From positions 124,001 through 188,000 of the forward strand of contig NZ_JADMLH010000015.1 in NCBI RefSeq assembly GCF_016464385.1: a stretch of DNA of 64,000 nt. Direction: 5' to 3'. The translations under genes and the position numbers were made by a program. The notes under the pieces were generated by a model that worked only from the letters and a program-made list of their open reading frames with translations, did no database searches and had not been told where the DNA came from. This document shows, one piece after another, positions 16,952 to 24,801 of the stretch (its first letter is position 1; each line of letters starts with the position of its first letter). Source of the DNA: Nucisporomicrobium flavum. Lineage in GTDB: Bacteria; Actinomycetota; Actinomycetes; Mycobacteriales; Micromonosporaceae.

Positions 16952-19900
16952 TTACCGGCCGGTGTGGACGAAGCCCGCCCAGGACGCGAGGCCGGCGGCG
17001 TCCGCGCGGCGGTCGAGCGGCAGGTCCACCGGACGGGCGCCCGGGTCGGCCATGCCGAGCTGGGCGCGGTTGAGCGCCTCCGCGGGCGTACAGCCTTCCC
17101 GGCGCAGGTAGTGGTGGACCATGATCATGAGCAGCGACGTCTCGGCGTCGGGGATCGGCCACAGCGCCCCGAACACGGTCCGGGCGCCCGCGGCGAGGAA
17201 CGACGTGGTCAGGCTCAGCGCCTCGTCGTCGTCCGGGCCGGCGGCACCGGAGGCGCAGGCCGCGAGGAACACCTGGTCGACCCGGAGCGCGGCCGATCGG
17301 GAGCGGTCGAGCAGCGTACGGACGTCCAGCCGCCCGCCGGCCAGCACGAGCGCCGCGTCGGCGGGGTGATCGGGGTCGGCCGTGCCGTGACACGCGAAGT
17401 GCAGCATCGCCGCTCCGGCCGGGCGCTTGCCGATCCACTCGAGCACGGCCTGCGGGGTACCGCCGCCGGGCCCCAGGTACGTGCCGGCCGGATAGAAGGC
17501 GCGGTGAATGGTGGCGGCTTCGTCCCCCGCGTGGGGCAGGTCGCCCGTGGGATTGCCGACGATGAGCGCCGAGGCGACGGCTGCCGGCGGGTCGCCCGCC
17601 ACGGCACAGAGCGAGCGGGCGGACGGCGCGTACGAGAAGACCGCCCGCTCTATCGCGTACCGCCGCCGTCCCGACTCCTCCGTGTACGCGGCATGCCACG
17701 GAACGCGGGCCAGGGCGCCCGTAGGGACCAGAACGATGCTCGGCTTGCCGCCCGGAAGCGCGCGAAGCACCGGCGCCGTGACCGCGTCCCATGCCCAGGC
17801 GCATTGCCGATCAAGGTCGTCGGCTGTGTGGCCCGCGGGCCCGTGCAGGTCACGGCTGCCGGTGGAGGGCACGGTCCTGGCTGGAGGGACGGCGCCGGTG
17901 GGCAGGTCGAGCACCGTGACCGCTCCGGACGCCGCGACGATGACCGCGGCACCCTCGACGAGGTACACGAGCGCATCGCGGCCCAGCCGGGACAGAGCGG
18001 CGGAGATCTCCGCGGCGGTGATCGGCTCGAAATCTGCCACGGCCTGCTCGCCCAGCGCGCCGAGGACCTGCAGCCGCAGCTCGTCCGGCACCTCGACCGG
18101 GCCGGTGCCGCTGCGGATGACGACCATGTCGCGTCCCCGCCCGGCGGTCGCCTCCCACTCCGTGGCGAGGCCTGCGGCACCCCGGCCGCGAAGCAGCTCC
18201 GGGACCGCCCGGGAGGCGCTGCTCGCGCGCAGCACGAGGGCGCGGCCGGCGTCGAGCGCCGCGATCAGCTGGTCGAGCGCGGTGGGGTCGGCGTGCCGGT
18301 CCGCCAGGCACCATCCGGCCAGCTCGCGAGCGTCGGCCGCGGCGGTCCGGGCCGCGGCGACCGCGTCGTCGGTGCCGGACTGTGCCAGCACCTGCCACGC
18401 GTGGCCCCGCAGCGCCGCCATGCCGAGGTTTCGGCTGCGCCGGCGGTCGGGGGCGGTACCCAGCCGCTCGGCGCGTGCGCCGTTCATGGTGATCCGCGAC
18501 CAGCCGGACGCGTGGGGACCACCCAGCAGGTCGATGGCGCGCCGGTGGTGCGCGCGGGCGAGGTCCACGTCCGGTTCGTGTCCGTCCCTCTCGGCGAGGG
18601 CGAGGCGCAGGGTGCCCGCCGCGCCGAAGGCCAGGGCGGTGCGGCGCCGCTCGCCGGCCGGCAGTCCCGCGGCGTGACGCTCGACGCGCTCGGTGGCCAG
18701 CCGGGCGGTCGCCGTGTCGCCGCGAGCCATCGCCTGGATCGTCACGGCGACCCCCGTCGGGACCACCGCTTCCGGTGCGACAGCCTCGGTCAGGCTCAGC
18801 AGCGGGCCGTCCGCGGGGTCGATGATCGCGCGGAGCGCTTGAAGGTATGCGACCAGGCCCGGATCGGCCTCCGAGCCCAGCCCGGTGGCCGCGTCGGCCA
18901 GATCCGCCCGGAGCCCGTCGTCGTCGCCGGCGTCGATGTGATCCAGGGTGGACAGGACGAAGACGAGATCTTTGTCGTACGGGACGATGCCGGCGCCGCG
19001 GATCCGGCGGCCCGTCTCCTGGCGGGACCACAACGGCGCAGCGTCAGCCAAGCGCCGGGCCGTGCCGGTGTACGCCCGGTTGCCCGTCAGATCGGCCCGG
19101 AGGCGCGTCGCCATCCGTACCATCGCGTGGATCCTGGCTGCCAGGTCGCCGGGGAGGTCCGGGGCGGAGGCCGCCCGGGCCAGCGACGCCAGCGCCCGGC
19201 CCTGCCCCGGTCGGGGATTGAGCAGCTCGTCGATCAGTTCGAGCGTGGCCCGCGCGATGTCCAGGTGCGGCCAGTAGCCGGGCCACACATCCTTGGCGGT
19301 GGCGGCCACCGCCACCAGCTCACGGGTCCGGTCCACAGAGCCGCCACCGGCCAGGGTGCCGAAGCTGACGAGCGCCGTCATCAGCGCGAAGACGGCACGG
19401 TGATCGGCCGGCACGTCGTGGGCGTTCCGCACCGCCTGGTGGGCGGCCGCCACGGACTCCTCGAGGAGGGAACCGCGACGCCGGCCGTTGTCGGTGAGGA
19501 AGTGTTCCGCCATCAGCCGTTCGAAACGGGCCTCGAGCAGCTCGGGACCGGACGGTCCGGCGGCGAGCGCCCGGTCGGCGAACCCGGCCGCCCGCTCCAG
19601 CGGCTCGAGCTCCCCGGTGATCTCCCACAGCACCCGGCTCGCCGCCGCGGCGGCCAGGTACGACGCGTGGCGTGCGGCCGGGTCGGTCGTCGCGGCCGCC
19701 GCCCCGGACAGCAGGGCCACCGCGAGCCGGGCGTCGTCCGCGTCGTCCCGGCTGTCGGCCCGTGCCCAGCGCAGCGAACCGCGTGCCATCGCCGTCTCCG
19801 GTCCCGTCCAGCCGTCCGCCTCGGCCGCGTCCCAGCCCGCGATCGCCGCGTCGAGGTCCGCCGCCGCGCCGGCTTCCTGCCAGCGGCGGTCGTACGCGGT

Positions 19901-20335
19901 CGCCAGCGCGCACGACAGCGCGCCGCGGAACCGGCGGTCGAAGGCGGCCGGCAGTCCGGTGAGCGCCGGCTCCAGCGCGTCGATGCCGGCGTCGAGGTGC
20001 CCCGCGTCGACGAGGGCCACCCCGAGGTCGGCCAGCATCGCCACGGCCTCGTCGTGGATCGGGTGGTCCGGTCCGCCGCGGGCGATCACCTGCTTCGCCA
20101 TGTCGACGGCCTCGTCCAGGTCCTCGAACCGTCCGCGCTCGCGGTACGCGCAGATGAGCGACCACCACCAGACGAGCGGATGATCGCCGTCCGGGTCCAC
20201 GACGTACACCTGCTCGAACAGGTCGATGACGATGTCCAGATCCACCGCGTCGCCGGACTGCCGGTAGCGCTCGAGTGCCTCCATCCCGAGCCGCCCGATC
20301 GCCTCGCCCGGCGACGCCCCGCCCTCCGGGGTCAC
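16952..20335 (-). CDS. TPR-type repeat protein with C-terminal CHAT peptidase domain
   Basis: 1127 residues. Helical repeats of TPR type fill roughly 20-800. The C-terminal CHAT domain (caspase HetF-associated with TPRs; clan CD peptidase) has the dyad H983 in FACHG and C1027 in LAACASG, ending in WAGFVHTG as its paralog at 24802 does. The GTG start overlaps the vWA stop as GTGA. The long repeats probably sense a partner and release the protease, as in other CHAT effectors (family knowledge). It sits between the vWA protein and the cyclase-like protein, which are the likely sensor and signalling parts. Confidence 0.85.
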   Translation of the reverse strand: MTPEGGASPGEAIGRLGMEALERYRQSGDAVDLDIVIDLFEQVYVVDPDGDHPLVWWWSLICAYRERGRFEDLDEAVDMAKQVIARGGPDHPIHDEAVAMLADLGVALVDAGHLDAGIDALEPALTGLPAAFDRRFRGALSCALATAYDRRWQEAGAAADLDAAIAGWDAAEADGWTGPETAMARGSLRWARADSRDDADDARLAVALLSGAAAATTDPAARHASYLAAAAASRVLWEITGELEPLERAAGFADRALAAGPSGPELLEARFERLMAEHFLTDNGRRRGSLLEESVAAAHQAVRNAHDVPADHRAVFALMTALVSFGTLAGGGSVDRTRELVAVAATAKDVWPGYWPHLDIARATLELIDELLNPRPGQGRALASLARAASAPDLPGDLAARIHAMVRMATRLRADLTGNRAYTGTARRLADAAPLWSRQETGRRIRGAGIVPYDKDLVFVLSTLDHIDAGDDDGLRADLADAATGLGSEADPGLVAYLQALRAIIDPADGPLLSLTEAVAPEAVVPTGVAVTIQAMARGDTATARLATERVERHAAGLPAGERRRTALAFGAAGTLRLALAERDGHEPDVDLARAHHRRAIDLLGGPHASGWSRITMNGARAERLGTAPDRRRSRNLGMAALRGHAWQVLAQSGTDDAVAAARTAAADARELAGWCLADRHADPTALDQLIAALDAGRALVLRASSASRAVPELLRGRGAAGLATEWEATAGRGRDMVVIRSGTGPVEVPDELRLQVLGALGEQAVADFEPITAAEISAALSRLGRDALVYLVEGAAVIVAASGAVTVLDLPTGAVPPARTVPSTGSRDLHGPAGHTADDLDRQCAWAWDAVTAPVLRALPGGKPSIVLVPTGALARVPWHAAYTEESGRRRYAIERAVFSYAPSARSLCAVAGDPPAAVASALIVGNPTGDLPHAGDEAATIHRAFYPAGTYLGPGGGTPQAVLEWIGKRPAGAAMLHFACHGTADPDHPADAALVLAGGRLDVRTLLDRSRSAALRVDQVFLAACASGAAGPDDDEALSLTTSFLAAGARTVFGALWPIPDAETSLLMIMVHHYLRREGCTPAEALNRAQLGMADPGARPVDLPLDRRADAAGLASWAGFVHTGR

Positions 20336-21837
20336 GAAGCGACCGCCTGCTCCCCGCGTGGAGCGGGCACTCCTTCCCAAGTGAAGGTGGCGCCGCCCGC
20401 CCGCACGGTGGCCCCCGGTGCGCAGGTCACCACGGTGCGCCCGGCCACCGAGCCGTCGCGCGAGTACTGGATGACCAGGTCGGTACGGGTGGCGCCGAGT
20501 GAGGGACGCATCGCGCTCACCTCGCCGGCGCCCGGCAGCCCGGACGTGCCCGCGGTGAGCCGTACCTTCCGGCCCCTGAGGGGTACGTGGTGCTCGGTGC
20601 CGGCCGGGGTGCGTACCCGCAGCGAGCCGGTGAGGGCGGGGACGAGCCGGCGGGCCCGCCACGACCGGAGGAGCGCGAGCAGGGCCAGCAGCAGGACGCC
20701 ACCGGCGATCCAGTACCAGATGCTGCCGCGTTGCGCCGACAGGTCGCGGGCGGTGGTGGCGCCGGTCAGCGCCGGCCGGAACGTCATGCGCAGGTCACCG
20801 GTCATCGTGGCGGCCCAGGGCGAGCCGACCTCCCCGGTCAGGGCGAGCGTCGTGGTGCCGCGGACCGTCGACAGGGGAGCCGCGCGGCGCGGTCCGGCGT
20901 CCCAGTCGACGGAGATCGGCACGGTGGCGGACTTGCCGGGCGCGAGGCTCACGGGCGTGGCGGGTGCTCGTACGGTCAGATCGGGGTTGGTGCTGGTGAC
21001 CGCGAGCCGATCGACGGTGAGCGGGACGTGTGCGGTCGTCGATGTGAGCGTCACGGCAACCTCGCTGTGCCCGGCGCCGATGGCGTCGTCGGGCCAGGCG
21101 ACCTGGATGCCCTTGGTCAGGTCCCCGGCCAGCAGGCTCCGCGCCTTGGCGGCCCGGGCCTCGGCCTTCGGCTGTTCGAGGGCGGCGGTCAGCCTGTCGA
21201 TCGCGGCCGGCTGGAGCACCCGGGCGCTGGGGAACGCCTTCTTCAGCAGCGGCGCGCCGGTACGGCCCGCGAGCGGGATCGCGTACGCGGTGACCGACGG
21301 CTGCGGCAGCTCCTTGGCTTTCCGGGCGAGCTGATTCCACTGGTAGCCCTGCGTGAACGGGTACGGGCTCCCGGCCGGCGGCTCGTGCTGCCCGTCCGTC
21401 AGGAGCACCACCGTGGCGAGGGCCGGTGCGCCGGGCCGTTCCAGCACGTCGATGGTCTTCTCGATGGCCGCGCCGATGTCGGTGTGCTGCCCGTCGGCGA
21501 CCCGGGGCAGCTTCGCGACCAGCTGCCCGGGAGCCCGCCCGGCCGGCTGCGTGCGGGCCTGCGCCCGGTCCGCGAACGGCACCAGCGTCACCTGGTCCTC
21601 GGGGGCGAGCGCCGCGAAGAACGCGGTCAGGCTGCGCTTGACCGTGGCGTACCGGTCCCCGTTCATGGATCCGGAGACGTCCACCATGACGACGTAGTCG
21701 CCGACCACCCGGTCGATGCCCAGCGCCGCGTAGATGTCGTCCGGAGTGGACGGTGCCGCGCGCACCGGCCCGCCGCCGCTCGAGACGATCACCATTGCGG
21801 CCGCCACGAGAGCGGCGGCCCACCGTTTCCTCTTCAC
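20332..21837 (-). CDS. Secreted/membrane von Willebrand factor A domain protein
   Basis: 501 residues. A signal peptide (MKRKRW then a hydrophobic run, cut near residue 28) leads into a vWA domain with an intact MIDAS: D53-x-S-G-S, a Thr in GQHTD and LLTDGQ. A beta-sandwich region follows, then one membrane helix at about 375-397 (IWYWIAGGVLLLALLALL) and a cytoplasmic beta-rich tail. This is an extracytoplasmic metal-dependent adhesion or sensor domain with a cytoplasmic relay. It is the first gene of the vWA-CHAT-cyclase-like operon; the shared element is 26 bp upstream and AAGGAG is the ribosome site. Confidence 0.88.
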   Translation of the reverse strand: MKRKRWAAALVAAAMVIVSSGGGPVRAAPSTPDDIYAALGIDRVVGDYVVMVDVSGSMNGDRYATVKRSLTAFFAALAPEDQVTLVPFADRAQARTQPAGRAPGQLVAKLPRVADGQHTDIGAAIEKTIDVLERPGAPALATVVLLTDGQHEPPAGSPYPFTQGYQWNQLARKAKELPQPSVTAYAIPLAGRTGAPLLKKAFPSARVLQPAAIDRLTAALEQPKAEARAAKARSLLAGDLTKGIQVAWPDDAIGAGHSEVAVTLTSTTAHVPLTVDRLAVTSTNPDLTVRAPATPVSLAPGKSATVPISVDWDAGPRRAAPLSTVRGTTTLALTGEVGSPWAATMTGDLRMTFRPALTGATTARDLSAQRGSIWYWIAGGVLLLALLALLRSWRARRLVPALTGSLRVRTPAGTEHHVPLRGRKVRLTAGTSGLPGAGEVSAMRPSLGATRTDLVIQYSRDGSVAGRTVVTCAPGATVRAGGATFTWEGVPAPRGEQAVAS

Positions 21838-21863
21838 CCCGGTCTCCTTAGCGTCGACCGTCT

Positions 21864-21872
21864 CTGACGGAC
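21864..21872 (-). promoter_or_regulatory. GTCCGTCAG element of the vWA-CHAT operon, part of a dyad
   Basis: Minus-strand CTGTCCGTCAGAGAC, 26 bp before the vWA start. On the opposite strand a one-mismatch copy, CTGTCCGCCAG (21885-21895), forms an inverted repeat with it, separated by 10 bases. Confidence 0.65.
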
Positions 21873-21915
21873 AGCGCGCGGATCCTGTCCGCCAGACCGG
21901 GGCGTGCGGGTCCCA

Positions 21916-22872
21916 TCAGGAGGCGAGCGTCCACGCGACGCCGTAGCCGTAGCCTTCCCGCAGCCCGGTGAAGTGCCGGACCACGTCGCCGCCGCAGTCC
22001 GGCCGGATCCGCTCGGCGCCCGGGGACTCGTCGGCGAGGTCGAGGTAGGGCACCTCGTCCAGCGCCCACAGCGCGGCCGGCGGCCGGTCCGGTGGGAAGC
22101 GGACCCGCACGGTGCCGGAGTCGCACGGGTTCAACGGCACGATCGCGTAGTGGGGCCAGATCGGCTGTCCGGCGGGGAGGACCACGCGCAGCCAGAACTC
22201 GTGCTGCTCGTCGGCCGGCACCACCCGCGGCAGGTCGAGGACGATGCGGACATGGTTCTGGCCGGGCGCGTGCTCCACCTTGGCGACCCTCGCCCCGAAC
22301 AGCGCGTCCACTACCAGGCCGTCGGTGGCCTCCCGGTCGGCGGCCGCGGGCAGTCCCAACCGTACGGTCACCCGGTCGAGGTCACGGCCGGCGACGATCC
22401 TGCGCATCTCGTAGAGCTCGGGTGTCGCGCTGTCCAGCCGGAACAGGGCGGCCAGCGACGTCACGCGCCAGCCCGGCCCGGCCGTGGTCTCGGAGCCGCC
22501 CGGGACGGCCGCCTCGGCCTCCTTCACCATCATCCGGCACGCCCGGTCCATCAGCCGGCGCGTCGTGCGCTCGGAATACCGGCGGCGTCCCGCCAGCGTG
22601 CGGAGCCGGTCCTCGAGGGTCCGGAACCGGTACTCCTTGTCCAGCGCGAACGCGACCCGGGCCGCCTCGCGCAGATCCGGGGGCAGGCCGCCGGCGAGGG
22701 TGGTCAGCACCGCCGCCACTCGGGGCCGGACCCGCGCGTCCCGATCGGACGCGGCCACCCCGCACAACGCCCGGAGCCCGGGGCCGAGGTCGGCCCCGAG
22801 GTCCGGCCGCTCGATGCCACGCCCGCGGCGCAGGCGTACGAGCTCGCCGTACAGGTTGAACTCCTCCGTCAT
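21916..22872 (-). CDS. Uncharacterised protein with N-terminal helical domain
   Basis: 318 residues from the ATG at 22872. Residues 10-110 are helical with a pattern common in actinobacterial regulator-like proteins (PPDLREAARVAFALDKEY, then an RTTRRLMDRA helix), possibly a DNA-binding or adaptor domain. The remaining 200 residues are beta-rich with no catalytic motif seen. It lies upstream of the vWA-CHAT operon on the same strand, 78 bp away with the shared element between, so the two may be separately transcribed. It is divergent from sigma-like protein 2. Confidence 0.65.
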   Translation of the reverse strand: MTEEFNLYGELVRLRRGRGIERPDLGADLGPGLRALCGVAASDRDARVRPRVAAVLTTLAGGLPPDLREAARVAFALDKEYRFRTLEDRLRTLAGRRRYSERTTRRLMDRACRMMVKEAEAAVPGGSETTAGPGWRVTSLAALFRLDSATPELYEMRRIVAGRDLDRVTVRLGLPAAADREATDGLVVDALFGARVAKVEHAPGQNHVRIVLDLPRVVPADEQHEFWLRVVLPAGQPIWPHYAIVPLNPCDSGTVRVRFPPDRPPAALWALDEVPYLDLADESPGAERIRPDCGGDVVRHFTGLREGYGYGVAWTLAS

Positions 22873-23310
22873 CGACGTACCGACTCCCGCCCCCGTCGCC
22901 GCTCTTTCCGTTGTCCACTGAAGAACGCGGGCCGCTCGGAGATCCCGCAGATGTACGGAATGTAGGGACCCCGACAGCCACGCGGGTGGCCTGGGATCGG
23001 CCGGCAACATGGCCAGTGAGTGGCCGGAACCGGGTGGTGCCACCCACCAGGATGTCCTGACGTCGCACCCGGCTCCCGGCACGGGCGGCCGGGACCGGCG
23101 TCGATGCATTTGACAGCCGTTCGGGGTAAGCCGAACAGGATCGAGCGGCGGACGCACTCGCCACAGTTGCCTGGCTTCCGGGCGGTTGTGCGTTCAGGCC
23201 CTGGTCAGGAGCCCGCGTCCATCCGCACACTCGGTTCCTTCGGACTTTTGCCCCTTACATCGCAATCCCGTCCCGCCGCACCCCGGCGGTGTTTACCCGG
23301 AAGGAATTCT
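22873..23310. other. 438-bp divergent intergenic region with two palindromes
   Basis: This is the longest stretch without a gene. It holds a 14-bp palindrome GGGTGGTGCCACCC (23032-23045) and a hairpin GTTCGG-GGTAAG-CCGAAC (23119-23136) just after a TTGACA (23110-23115). These are plausible operator or promoter elements for sigma-like protein 2. No GTCCGTCAG element and no convincing small gene is seen. Confidence 0.4.
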
Positions 23311-24417
23311 GTGACCAGCGCAGAGCCCCGGACGGCCGCGGCCGGCCGGCGTAGGCCCGGCTCCACGAACGCGCGGATGCCGGGCCCGAAGATTCCGAAC
23401 CAGCGCCGGGACGCGCGGACCACCCCGACGGTCAGTGTGCAGCACCTGACCGAGCTCGCCGGGGCCGGCACCCTCGGCGGCACCGTGGCCGAGGCGGGCG
23501 AGGTCGGCCGGCGCGGGTTCTACGCGGCCGCGTACGCCCTCTGCCACCCCGTGGTGTTCGACGTCGTCACCCGCAAGGTGGAGCGGCGGCGGGGCCATGC
23601 GGGCTGCCGGCGGGGCCTGCGTCACCTGACCGGTCCCTGCCTCGACGCCTTCTACGACGACGTGGAGGCGCTCGTGGACCACCTGCTGGCGACCACCACC
23701 CCGATCGACGACCTGCCGGCCTGGCTGGCGTACTGGGCACCCCGCGCCGCGGTCGACGGGCACCGCCGGCGCCGCGGGGCGATCGGCGCGCTGCAGCGGC
23801 CGCGGATGACCGCCACGCTGGCCGCCGGTCTCGATCACGACGAGTGGCTGATGGCCCTCTCGCTGGAGATCCTCACCTGGGTCGGCGTACCGGCCACCGC
23901 CGGTGCCGACGTGTGGCCGCTGGACGAATGGGCGCAGCGCAGGGCGCTCGTCACGGGCGACCAGGCGGGCAGCACGCCGGCCGTGGTCGCGGCCGACGTG
24001 GACCGGGTGCTGGCCGTGATGCGCCGGCGCGCCGACTGGTACGCGGCCCACGTCGAACGTCCACTGGGCCACAAGCCGGCCCCGGTCGCCGCGCCACCCG
24101 GCGACGGCGTCACCGACCCCCGCCCGCTGCAAGCGGCCGACGGCCACGACGCCGCCGACGCCCACATCGCCGCGCTGGCCGGGACGGCGGTGGAGGCGAT
24201 CGCCCGGGGCCTGAACCGCGACGACGACCCCGCCGCGACCGTGGTACGCGTGCTCACCAGCCTGTTCCTGGGCGGCACCGGCGCCGAGTCCCTGGACCGT
24301 GCGCCGGGCGTCGGACCCGCCTCGGACGACCGGCTATCCGCCCTGCTCACCGACCCCGCGGCCGTCGCCGGCATCGTCGACCGGGTGCTCCCCATCGTCC
24401 GCGAGCTCGAGCAGTAG
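23311..24417 (+). CDS. Sigma-70-region-2-like protein, paralog 2 of 3
   Basis: 368 residues from a GTG preceded by GGAAGGA at six bases; the open frame extends upstream but that part has no similarity to the paralogs. The shared core is present: CLDAFYDDVEALVDHLL, DLPAWLAYWAPRAAVDGHRRRRGAIGALQRPR (split here), then the TWVGVPATAG block and VLAVMRRRADWYAAHVERPLG. The N-terminal 50 residues are basic and Pro-rich. It lies between the divergent gene at 21916-22872 and CHAT gene 2. Same functional guess as paralog 1: an alternative sigma or RNA-polymerase-binding regulator. Confidence 0.6.
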   Translation: MTSAEPRTAAAGRRRPGSTNARMPGPKIPNQRRDARTTPTVSVQHLTELAGAGTLGGTVAEAGEVGRRGFYAAAYALCHPVVFDVVTRKVERRRGHAGCRRGLRHLTGPCLDAFYDDVEALVDHLLATTTPIDDLPAWLAYWAPRAAVDGHRRRRGAIGALQRPRMTATLAAGLDHDEWLMALSLEILTWVGVPATAGADVWPLDEWAQRRALVTGDQAGSTPAVVAADVDRVLAVMRRRADWYAAHVERPLGHKPAPVAAPPGDGVTDPRPLQAADGHDAADAHIAALAGTAVEAIARGLNRDDDPAATVVRVLTSLFLGGTGAESLDRAPGVGPASDDRLSALLTDPAAVAGIVDRVLPIVRELEQ

Positions 24418-24570
24418 GCCGTCCAGCGCCTCGCGCCGATCCGCCAGCAGCTCCTTGAGATCGGCCGGGCGGGCACCCCGCTCCAGCGCCGAGCGGTACG
24501 CCGCGCGCAGCTCCTCCTCCAGGAGGCGCTGGAGGCGGTCGCGCTGCTCGGGCGTGAGGTCCATCAGCAT
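24334..24570 (-). CDS. Small helical protein, partner-type paralog of 39494-39685
   Basis: 78 residues. The core TPEQRDRLQRLLEEELRAA followed by a second amphipathic helix matches the small protein at 39494 (LHHLLERELRAAVAARIEDG). The last 28 codons overlap sigma-like protein 2 tail-to-tail. Starts at 24570, 24564 or 24600 are possible; 24570 fits the paralog alignment, and I see no strong ribosome site. Both copies sit against the 3' end of a sigma-like gene, so an anti-sigma or adaptor role is possible (inference). Confidence 0.5.
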   Translation of the reverse strand: MLMDLTPEQRDRLQRLLEEELRAAYRSALERGARPADLKELLADRREALDGLLLELADDGEHPVDDAGDGRGVGEQGG

Positions 24571-24758
24571 CGCTGCTGGACCGGCTGGCTGATCACCCAT
24601 CGATTGTGCCTGGTCAGAGCGTTTTTGGATACCGCCGCCCCGCTCGGTGGCCGGATCGGACAGGTCGTCATCTTTCGGTGGCCTCCTCCCGCCGGCCGGG
24701 TCGGCCGACACCGGGGTCTGGCGGACGGGCGGCACCGGCCCGGCCCGCCACGGCCGCT

Positions 24759-24767
24759 GTCCGTCAG
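24759..24767 (+). promoter_or_regulatory. GTCCGTCAG element of CHAT gene 2, part of a dyad
   Basis: CTGTCCGTCAGGGAG lies 34 bp before the CHAT start. An opposite-strand near copy (CTGGCGGAC, 24718-24726) forms an inverted repeat with it, 32 bases apart; the same near copy flanks the vWA operon element. Confidence 0.65.
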
Positions 24768-24801
24768 GGAGAGCGGAGGACGGCGGAGGGAGCGCGTACG
24801 C

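Noticed and set aside
16964..21334. A 1456-codon open frame on the plus strand
   Set aside because: It is antisense to the CHAT and vWA genes, is rich in Arg, Gly and Pro, lacks any domain pattern, and arises from the high-GC codon bias of the real genes.
21398..21406. GTCCGTCAG inside the vWA gene
   Set aside because: Within coding sequence on the non-template side, no gene start nearby.
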